Shown piece after piece: positions 1 through 4,660 of a DNA stretch of 5,447 nt. Within the stretch, counting starts at the first letter, position 1, and every line of letters begins with the position of its first letter. Source of the DNA: an uncultured Acidimicrobiia bacterium (GTDB lineage Bacteria; Actinomycetota; Acidimicrobiia; IMCC26256; CALEDW01); NCBI GenBank assembly GCA_937949585.1, contig CALEDW010000194.1, positions 1 through 5,447 of the forward strand, given 5' to 3'. Both the position numbers and the translations under genes were made by a program. The notes beneath the pieces are model-generated. The model was not told the DNA's origin. It saw nothing but the letters and a program-made list of their open reading frames with translations, and searched no databases.

Positions 1-2
1 CG

Positions 3-95
3 GGGTGGATGGTCGCCCGCCTCGCCGGGCTGGCGTGGCGGTACCGGAGCCGGGCCTGGGCCCGCACCGGTGCGGTGCGCGGCGCCCGAACCTGA
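3..95 (+). CDS. 3' tail of an unidentified upstream gene (partial)
   Basis: The reading frame starting at base 3 is open from the left edge to a TGA at 93-95. It gives about 30 residues rich in Arg, Ala and Trp, including WMVARLAGLAWRYRSRAW. Nearly every codon in this frame ends in G or C, as in the clear genes of the window, while the other two forward frames are poorer in this respect. It therefore looks like the C-terminus of a gene whose body lies outside the window. The fragment is too short to assign a family. The stop lies 52 nt before the acyltransferase start, so that gene may have its own promoter. Confidence 0.4.
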   Translation, partial: GWMVARLAGLAWRYRSRAWARTGAVRGART

Positions 96-111
96 CACAC
101 GCGTCGGCGAG

Positions 112-140
112 TTGCACCGTCGGGCCCGACGCGGTTTGCT
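112..140 (+). promoter_or_regulatory. Candidate leaderless promoter of the acyltransferase operon, with a palindrome in the spacer
   Basis: TTGCAC at 112-117 could be a -35 box (TTG matches the consensus). Exactly 17 nt later TTTGCT at 135-140 could be a -10 box (T at first and last position, but T instead of A at position 2). Seven nucleotides then separate it from the ATG at 148, which is the leaderless arrangement common in actinobacteria. The 17-nt spacer contains the perfect 14-bp palindrome CGTCGGGCCCGACG (118-131), a possible operator. Both boxes are weak, so this is a suggestion from spacing rather than from sequence strength. Confidence 0.35.
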
Positions 141-147
141 AGCCACG

Positions 148-1125
148 ATGCCCGACGACGCGCCGTCCGCCGAGCCGGTCGCCACCCTCACCACCGGTGA
201 CGGGCCGGGTCCGTTGCTGCGCACCCGGCCCGCCGAGGCCGGCATCCCCGACGCCGACGTGCTGCCGACGGACCCGCCGGGCGGCATCCTGCCGCTCGAG
301 CCGGCCACGCCGCCGGACCTCACCGCCGGCGACGCCGGGATCCGCACCGGTGACGTGGACGCCTGGGGTCGAAGCGAACGGATGCGCCGTCTCGCCCGGG
401 CCCTGTACGAGCCGATCTACCGCTACTGGTTCCGGGTCGACTGGGAGGGCCTCGAGCACGTCCCCGCCGAGGGCGGGGCGCTGCTGGTGGCCAACCACGC
501 CGCCGCCATCCCCTCCGACGCCCCGGCCATCATGCACGGCATCGAGACCGAGCTCGGACGGCCCGTCTACGGGCTCGCCGAGTACCTGTTCCGGGCCATG
601 CCGGTGATCGGCACGCTCTGGTCCCGCTGCGGCGGCGTGCCGGCCCACCCCGACAACGCCTACCGGCTCCTCCACGACGACGGCCAGCTGGTCCTGGTGT
701 TCCCCGAGGGCGCCAAGGGGACCGGCAAGCCGTTTCGCGACCGCTACCGGCTGCGCCGGTTCGGCCGCGGCGGGTTCGTGGAGATCGCCATGCGCTCGGG
801 GGTGCCGGTGGTGCCGATCGCGGTGGTGGGAGCCGAGGAGTCGATGCCGATCCTGTGGAAGAGCCGTCGCCTGGCCGGGCTGCTCAACATCCCCTACTTC
901 CCGATCACCGCGAACATGCTGGCGTTCGGCCCGCTGGGGACGGTGCTGTACTTCCCGGCGAAGTTCCGTATCCGGGTGCTGCCGCCGGTGCACTTCGACG
1001 TTCCGCCCGACCAGGACCGCTACCCCCGGGCCCGGGTGATGGAGGAGTCCGACCGCATCCGCGACCGCATCCAGCAGGCCCTCTACGACATGCTGCGGGC
1101 CCGCCGCAACGTCTGGTTCGGTTGA
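148..1125 (+). CDS. PlsC-type lysophospholipid/glycerol acyltransferase (Rv0502-like)
   Basis: A 325-residue protein that probably transfers an acyl chain to a glycerol-based lipid acceptor at the inner face of the membrane; the acceptor cannot be read from the sequence. Residues 1-72 are rich in Pro, Asp, Gly and Thr and probably disordered. The acyltransferase domain begins near WGRSERMRR (73). Its catalytic block is NHAAAIPSD, with His117 and Asp124, a His-x6-Asp spacing rather than the classic His-x4-Asp and like the MGAT-type branch of the family. Other blocks are CGGVPAHPDNAYRLL (161-175), FPEG (185-188) and GVPVVPIAVVG (218-228). I chose the ATG at 148 because a start at the GTG at 70 would overlap the upstream tail and add an unconvincing sequence. 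A GTG at 355 would remove the disordered leader. The SDR gene follows after 3 nt. From memory it resembles mycobacterial Rv0502, next to Rv0501. Confidence 0.9.
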   Translation: MPDDAPSAEPVATLTTGDGPGPLLRTRPAEAGIPDADVLPTDPPGGILPLEPATPPDLTAGDAGIRTGDVDAWGRSERMRRLARALYEPIYRYWFRVDWEGLEHVPAEGGALLVANHAAAIPSDAPAIMHGIETELGRPVYGLAEYLFRAMPVIGTLWSRCGGVPAHPDNAYRLLHDDGQLVLVFPEGAKGTGKPFRDRYRLRRFGRGGFVEIAMRSGVPVVPIAVVGAEESMPILWKSRRLAGLLNIPYFPITANMLAFGPLGTVLYFPAKFRIRVLPPVHFDVPPDQDRYPRARVMEESDRIRDRIQQALYDMLRARRNVWFG

Positions 1126-1128
1126 GCG

Positions 1129-2163
1129 ATGCGGGTGCTGGTCACCGGGCTCGGTACGTTCTGGGGCTCCCGCCTCGCCCAGCAGCTCGAGGAGCGCGAC
1201 GACGTCGAGGTGATCGTGGGGCTCGACACCCGCGAGCCCCGCCTGCCGCTGGAGCGCACGGAGTTCGTACGGGCCGACTCGGACTACTCGATCCTCGACC
1301 GGATCGTGCGGGCCACCGCCGTCGACACGATCCTGCACACCCACCTCATCGTCGACTCGACCCGGATGAGCAGCCGGGCCCTGCACGAGATCAACGTGAT
1401 CGGCACGATGAACCTCTTGGCCGCGGCCGGCGCGGGGGGATCCACGGTGCGCAAGCTCGTGGTGAAGAGCTCGACGCTGGTGTACGGCGCCAACTACCGC
1501 GATCCCTACTTCTTCCGGGAGTCCATGGGCCGCACCCAGGCACCCCGCACCCGGGTGGAACGGTCGCTGCTGGAAGCAGCGGCGTTCGTCCGGGACTTCG
1601 CCGTCGACAACCCCCACGTGGTGGTGACGAAGCTGCGCTTCTCCAACGTGCTGGGCGACGCGATCGACACGCCGCTGTCGAAGGCGCTGCGCCTGCCGGT
1701 CGCGCCGGAGATCTTCGGCTTCGACCCTCGCCTGCAGTTCGTCCACGAGGAGGACGTCACCGGGGCGCTGCTGTTCGCGACCGTCAACGACGTGCCCGGC
1801 GTGTACAACGTCGCCGGCGACGGCACCATCCCCTGGAGTGAGGTGTGCGCCATCGTGGGCCGACCCCGGGTGCCGCTGCCCCCGCTGGGCACCTACTGGG
1901 CAGCCGAGCCGCTGCGGGCCCTTCGTCTCGTGGACCTGCCGCACGAGGTACTCATGCTGCTGCGCTACGGGCGGGGCGTGGACAACAGCCCCTTCAAGCG
2001 CATGGGGTTCCGGTACCGCCACAGCACCGCCGGGGCGGTCGACGCGTTCGCCCGGAGCCTCCGTCTGGAACGAACGGTGGGCGACAAGAACCCCACCTAC
2101 CGGTACCAGCGCGACGTGGAGACGTTCTTCCGGCACTCCCCCGCCGTCGTGCGCGACCGTTGA
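1129..2163 (+). CDS. Atypical extended SDR, NAD-dependent epimerase/dehydratase family (Rv0501/GalE2-like)
   Basis: A 344-residue protein with the fold of nucleotide-sugar epimerases. MRVLVTGLGTFWGS opens directly with the Rossmann strand and glycine-rich loop (TGLGTFWG, 6-13), which fixes the ATG. Asp33 (GLD) and Asp50 (RADSD) sit where extended SDRs contact the NAD adenosine. KSST (113-116) carries the usual Ser/Thr, and RLQFVHEEDV (201-210) matches the conserved C-terminal substrate-side segment. The Tyr-x3-Lys pair is missing: the aligned segment TRVER (141-145) has Thr and Arg. From memory, mycobacterial Rv0501 (annotated galE2) also lacks it and has a similar C-terminus (here LRYGRGVDNSPFKRMGF), so this looks like a subfamily trait. 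UDP-glucose epimerase activity should not be assumed; a redox-silent, regulatory or different activity is possible. It lies 3 nt after the acyltransferase without a visible ribosome binding site, implying translational coupling. Confidence 0.9.
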   Translation: MRVLVTGLGTFWGSRLAQQLEERDDVEVIVGLDTREPRLPLERTEFVRADSDYSILDRIVRATAVDTILHTHLIVDSTRMSSRALHEINVIGTMNLLAAAGAGGSTVRKLVVKSSTLVYGANYRDPYFFRESMGRTQAPRTRVERSLLEAAAFVRDFAVDNPHVVVTKLRFSNVLGDAIDTPLSKALRLPVAPEIFGFDPRLQFVHEEDVTGALLFATVNDVPGVYNVAGDGTIPWSEVCAIVGRPRVPLPPLGTYWAAEPLRALRLVDLPHEVLMLLRYGRGVDNSPFKRMGFRYRHSTAGAVDAFARSLRLERTVGDKNPTYRYQRDVETFFRHSPAVVRDR

Positions 2164-2801
2164 TGCGCCCCGCCGGGCCGGCCGCCGGGGAGGAGGTCCT
2201 CGAGGCGATCCTCGTCGAGGTGCCCGACCGGAGGCGCCGGCCGCTGCGCCTGGTGGCGATCGGCGCCGTCGTGGTGCTCGGGGTGGCGTGGCTGTGGACG
2301 CGGGTGCTGTTCCCGTCGGGCGCCTCGGTGGTGGACCGGTTCGTGGAAGAGGGTCGGGGCGTGGCCTACCAGTCCCGCCGCGACGGGTTCCGGGCCGCGT
2401 TCCCCACCGAACCGCAACGCCGGCCGCTGATCGGCGACGCCGGACCCGGAGCGGTGGTGGAGAGCCTGCCCGCCCGGAACTGGGTGTTCCGGGTGACCTG
2501 GCAGGCCCAGGGGGAAGCGTTCGCCGAGAACGCGGCCGCCACCCTCGAGCAGGTGACCGACGAGCTCGCCCGCCGCGAGCGGGCCCGCATCGAGACGGAG
2601 ACGATCCCGTTCGCCAGCGACACCCTCGTGGTGAAGGACGCGCTGCTGCGGGGTGAGGGGCGCTGGCTGTGGACCCGGTTCCAGCTCACCGCCCGGCGCC
2701 TCTACACGCTGCAGGTCTCCAGTCCCCACCGGTCCACCCGCACCTACGAGCGGTTCGGCTCCACCTTCGCGCTGCTCGCCACGGCCGACGACCGCGGGTG
2801 A
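2163..2801 (+). CDS. Single-pass membrane protein with extracytoplasmic domain, function unknown
   Basis: A 212-residue protein I cannot assign to a characterised family. A short cytoplasmic leader ends in the basic run DRRRRPLR (22-29), followed by one hydrophobic segment (about 30-50). The positive charges before it predict N-inside topology, with residues 51-212 outside. No lipobox or convincing signal cleavage site is seen. The outer part begins GVAYQSRRDGFRAAFPTEPQ and ends with RRLYTLQVSS and YERFGSTFAL. This pattern of an FP-x-x-P segment, a late 'RLY-L-V' strand and a final 'RF-S-F' helix recurs in small exported proteins possibly related to PsbP/DcrB-like folds; that link is a guess. 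Its ATG overlaps the SDR stop by one base (TGATG), so it is almost certainly co-translated with the SDR and belongs to the same operon. Third positions match its neighbours. Confidence 0.8.
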   Translation: MRPAGPAAGEEVLEAILVEVPDRRRRPLRLVAIGAVVVLGVAWLWTRVLFPSGASVVDRFVEEGRGVAYQSRRDGFRAAFPTEPQRRPLIGDAGPGAVVESLPARNWVFRVTWQAQGEAFAENAAATLEQVTDELARRERARIETETIPFASDTLVVKDALLRGEGRWLWTRFQLTARRLYTLQVSSPHRSTRTYERFGSTFALLATADDRG

Positions 2802-2822
2802 GGCGCGGCCGCCGGCGCCTCA
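2799..2822. terminator. Bidirectional hairpin between convergent genes, containing both stop codons
   Basis: TGAGGCGC (2799-2806) and GCGCCTCA (2815-2822) form a perfect 8-bp stem with an 8-nt loop. The left arm begins with the TGA of the membrane-protein gene. The right arm ends with the complement of the TGA of the RimJ-like gene. The whole 18-nt intergenic gap is inside the hairpin, so one symmetric structure can serve both transcripts. No T-run follows on either strand. That is common for actinobacterial terminators, but it leaves the termination role unproven. Confidence 0.55.
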
Positions 2823-3446
2823 GGTGAGGAAGCGGCGGGTGAGCTCCTCGGCACGCGCCGCCCACTCCTCGGCGGTCATCGCGTAGCGGACGTGGTCCTC
2901 GTAGCGCCCCCGGATCTGCAGGTAGCCGAGCGCCGTCCCCTCCATCCGCAACCCCAGCTTCTCCACCACCCGACGGCTGGGACGGTTACGGGGCACGATC
3001 GCCGCCTCGATGCGGTGCAGGCCGAGCTCCTCGAACCCGTAGCGGAGGATGAGGCAGACACCCTCGGGCACGTAGCCGTGCCCGGCATGGGCCCGGTCGA
3101 CCCAGTACCCGACGTTGGCCGACTGGAACGGGCCGCGCTGCACCGCCCCCAGGCTCACCTCGCCGATGAACGTCTCGGCAGGCGCGATGAGGAACAGCCC
3201 GAAGCCGTATGCGTGGTCGAACTGGCGCTGGCGTTCCCAGGCGGAGCAACGGGCCCGGAACGCGTCGCGGTCGCGGGAGGGATCGGGCGAGCCCGCCTCG
3301 GGCTGTGGCTCCCAGGGCTCGAGCCAGTCGCGCGATCTCGTCCGGACGTCGTGCCATTGATCCCAGTCGCCGGGCCGCAACGGCCGGAGCCGCACCCGGG
3401 GCCCCTCGAGGCGGGTCTCGGCCCGGGCGCGCAGCATGCTGCTCAC
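2820..3446 (-). CDS. rimJ: GNAT N-acetyltransferase, RimJ/RimL type (probable ribosomal protein S5 N-terminal acetyltransferase)
   Basis: A 208-residue cytoplasmic acetyl-CoA-dependent N-acetyltransferase. The order of blocks matches E. coli RimJ: VRLRPLRPGDW near the start, then WLEPWEP (41-47), YGFGLFLI, IGEVSLG (94-100), YWVDRAHAGHGY with the acetyl-CoA pyrophosphate loop (114-125), HRIEAAIVPRNRPS with Asn154 and Ser157, EKLGL (162-166), and the tail YLQIRGRYEDHVRYAM. E. coli RimJ acetylates the N-terminal alanine of ribosomal protein S5; related RimL acts on L12, so the substrate is inferred. I chose the GTG at 3446 because a TAGGCT -10 box ends 8 nt before it, giving a leaderless or nearly leaderless mRNA. 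An ATG three codons later (3437) is possible. The frame stays open further upstream, but that would run through the promoter region into orn. It is divergent from orn and convergent with the upstream operon. Confidence 0.85.
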   Translation of the reverse strand: MSSMLRARAETRLEGPRVRLRPLRPGDWDQWHDVRTRSRDWLEPWEPQPEAGSPDPSRDRDAFRARCSAWERQRQFDHAYGFGLFLIAPAETFIGEVSLGAVQRGPFQSANVGYWVDRAHAGHGYVPEGVCLILRYGFEELGLHRIEAAIVPRNRPSRRVVEKLGLRMEGTALGYLQIRGRYEDHVRYAMTAEEWAARAEELTRRFLT

Positions 3447-3454
3447 GGCGGCGC

Positions 3455-3484
3455 AGCCTAGGCCGGGGTCGAACCGACGGTCCG
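3455..3484 (-). promoter_or_regulatory. Candidate promoter of the RimJ-like gene
   Basis: Read on the - strand, TAGGCT (3460 to 3455) fits the actinobacterial -10 pattern TANNNT. It lies 8 nt before the GTG at 3446, so transcription would start at or within a couple of bases of the codon. A weak -35, CGGACC (3484 to 3479), lies 18 nt further upstream. The -10 and the two bases after it (TAGGCTGC) are identical to the core of the facing orn promoter. Confidence 0.5.
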
Positions 3485-3506
3485 GCGGGCGGAGGCCGGG
3501 ACGCGG

Positions 3507-3524
3507 CGCCGGGACAGCCCGGCG
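3507..3524. repeat. Inverted repeat in the divergent promoter region, possible operator
   Basis: CGCCGGG (3507-3513) and CCCGGCG (3518-3524) are perfect 7-bp inverted arms around the 4-nt spacer ACAG. The element overlaps the candidate -35 box of orn (GGGACA, 3511-3516). If both promoters are leaderless, it lies upstream of both transcription starts and is not transcribed in either direction, so a protein-binding role is more likely than an RNA hairpin. Seven-pair repeats do arise by chance in DNA this GC-rich. Confidence 0.35.
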
Positions 3525-3539
3525 GTCCGGCCGTAGGCT
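3511..3539 (+). promoter_or_regulatory. Candidate leaderless promoter of orn
   Basis: TAGGCT at 3534-3539 fits the TANNNT -10 pattern and ends exactly 6 nt before the GTG at 3546, the spacing expected if transcription starts on the first base of the start codon. GGGACA at 3511-3516 matches four of six bases of TTGACA and lies at the ideal 17-nt spacing. No Shine-Dalgarno sequence is present, which fits a leaderless mRNA and supports the GTG start. Confidence 0.6.
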
Positions 3540-3545
3540 GCCGGT

Positions 3546-4199
3546 GTGGAGCCCGGCCCGGCGACCGACACGGTTCGTGCCGGGCCGGTCCCGCCGGTGC
3601 CGGGCCCGCTCGTCTGGCTCGACCTCGAGATGACCGGCCTCGACGTGCGCCGTCACGTGATCGTGGAGATCGCCGTGCTCGTGACCACCACCGAGCTCGA
3701 ACCGCTGGACGAAGGCCTCGACCTCGTGGTCCACCAACCGGCGACGGCGCTGGCGGGGATGGAGGACGTGGTGCGCGAGATGCACACCCGCAGCGGGCTG
3801 CTCGCGGAGATCGAGCGCTCACCGTTGGGCCTCACCGAGGCGGTTCGCCGCGCGCTCGACTACCTGGAGCCGCGTGCGGGACCGCCGGGCACCGCACCGC
3901 TGTGCGGCAACTCGATCGGCGTCGACCGGAGGTTCCTGGATGCCCAGGCACCGGAGCTCGACCGGTTCTGCCACTACCGCAGCATCGACGTGTCGTCCCT
4001 GAAGGAGCTGTGCCGGCGCTGGTACCCCGACGTCTACCGGCGCCGGCCGGTCAAGCGGGAGCGTCACCGGGCGCTCGACGACGTACGGGAATCGATCGAG
4101 GAGCTGCGCTACTACCGCTCCGAGATGCTGCGTCCCCCGGTGCCCGGCGGACCGGTGCCGGTGGGCACCGGTCCCGGGTCCGACGACCGCGACGCCTAG
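3546..4199 (+). CDS. orn: Oligoribonuclease (DEDDh 3'-5' exoribonuclease)
   Basis: A 217-residue cytoplasmic exonuclease that finishes RNA decay by hydrolysing 2-5-nt nanoRNAs, including pGpG from cyclic-di-GMP breakdown. All five DEDDh residues are visible and align with the E. coli enzyme: Asp26 and Glu28 in VWLDLEMTGLD, Asp127 in CGNSIGVDRRF, and His174 and Asp179 in HRALDDVRES. Tyr144 in HYRSIDVS matches the E. coli active-site Tyr129. SLKELCRRWYP and the final RYYRSEML are also family hallmarks. The GTG start gives about 20 residues before the first catalytic strand, more than in E. coli, but it is supported by the -10 box 6 nt upstream. After residue 196 there is an extra tail of about 20 Pro/Gly residues; the DNA of this tail forms an 11-bp hairpin. 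The TAG stop overlaps the stop of the converging gene in CTAG. Confidence 0.97.
   Translation: MEPGPATDTVRAGPVPPVPGPLVWLDLEMTGLDVRRHVIVEIAVLVTTTELEPLDEGLDLVVHQPATALAGMEDVVREMHTRSGLLAEIERSPLGLTEAVRRALDYLEPRAGPPGTAPLCGNSIGVDRRFLDAQAPELDRFCHYRSIDVSSLKELCRRWYPDVYRRRPVKRERHRALDDVRESIEELRYYRSEMLRPPVPGGPVPVGTGPGSDDRDA
4149..4174. terminator. Strong hairpin at the convergent gene ends, inside the last codons of orn
   Basis: GGACCGGTGCC (4149-4159) and GGCACCGGTCC (4164-4174) form a perfect 11-bp stem closed by the 4-nt loop GGTG. It lies 22 nt before the end of orn on the + strand. On the - strand it begins 21 nt beyond the stop of the 125-residue protein, the expected place for a terminator of the - strand genes. 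An alternative 9-bp pairing (4137-4145 with 4163-4171) competes with it. No T-run follows on either strand. This is the strongest inverted repeat I found in the window. Confidence 0.55.
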
Positions 4200-4573
4200 G
4201 CCGCCACGAGGCGGACCAGCGCCTCCGCCTCGGCGCTGAGCCGGGGGCACGGCGACCCCGACCCGTCGGCGGCGACCAGGGCGCGCGCCAGCGCCGCGGC
4301 TTCCCGGGCCACGCAGGTCACCGCGGGGTCGGGCAAGGCGATGCCGGCGGCGAGCGCCGCCGCCCGGACCGCCTCGGCGGCGCGGTGTGCGGCGAGCGCG
4401 GCGTCGCGGGCCCGCCCGCGGTGGCGCAACCGCCGGTCGACGGCGATGAGCTCCTCCCAGGTGGCGACCTCGTCGCCGATGGTGGCGTGGGCGGCGTCGA
4501 TCACCGTTCGGGCCCGGGCGATCCCGATCGCGTCGAGCGCTCGCAGCGCGCACAGCAGCTCCTCGAGGGTCAC
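4196..4573 (-). CDS. Small alanine-rich helical protein, function unknown
   Basis: A 125-residue protein I do not recognise. It is rich in Ala, Arg, Glu and Leu and is probably almost entirely helical. It starts MTLEELLCALRALDAIG, then an acidic/aromatic segment EVATWEELIAVDRRLRHRGR (about 35-54), two long Ala/Arg helices (about 55-76 and 87-100) and a final helix SAEAEALVRLVAA. No membrane segment, signal peptide, zinc-binding cluster or catalytic motif is seen; the three Cys residues are scattered. Codons on this strand end mostly in G or C and the frame has an acidic/basic balance like a real protein, whereas the overlapping + strand frame reads as Ala/Ser/Arg filler. The GTG at 4573 is the first available start; its ribosome binding site is weak. 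It lies 87 nt after the ppx stop on the same strand and may be co-transcribed with it. It ends in the CTAG shared with orn. Confidence 0.65.
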   Translation of the reverse strand: MTLEELLCALRALDAIGIARARTVIDAAHATIGDEVATWEELIAVDRRLRHRGRARDAALAAHRAAEAVRAAALAAGIALPDPAVTCVAREAAALARALVAADGSGSPCPRLSAEAEALVRLVAA

Positions 4574-4660
4574 GCCGCGGTTCTCGGCCCCGGCGGTGCC
4601 CGACCTGAGCGGGCTTTCCGTGCGGGGTACCGAGCGGCCCGACCCGCCGCGCCGGTGTCC
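4574..4660. other. 87-nt gap between ppx and the downstream gene
   Basis: Read on the - strand, this segment separates the ppx stop from the GTG of the helical protein. I see no convincing TANNNT box at leaderless distance, no strong Shine-Dalgarno sequence and only short (4-5 bp) inverted repeats. It could be a spacer within an operon. The lack of a visible terminator after ppx favours read-through into the small gene. Confidence 0.4.

Noticed and set aside
2..142. Second forward frame at the left edge, ending in TAG at 140-142
   Set aside because: Its codons end less often in G or C than those of the frame ending at 93-95, so it was judged non-coding.
70..147. GTG at 70 as the acyltransferase start
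   Set aside because: It would overlap the upstream gene tail by 26 nt, adds a non-conserved-looking stretch, and ignores the promoter-like boxes placed just before the ATG at 148.
139..2136. A 665-codon open frame on the - strand opposite the acyltransferase and SDR
   Set aside because: It is a mirror of two well-supported genes in very GC-rich DNA, where stop codons are rare on the opposite strand. Its translation is dominated by His, Arg, Gly, Val and Asp in low-complexity runs and has no recognisable domain.
2892..3461. A + strand frame opposite the RimJ-like gene
   Set aside because: It is the reverse-strand shadow of a gene with clear GNAT motifs, and it has no motifs of its own.
3447..3785. 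Upstream extension of the RimJ-like frame
   Set aside because: The frame is open, but using it would place the start inside orn and consume the divergent promoter region. The added residues resemble nothing in RimJ, and the TAGGCT box supports the GTG at 3446.
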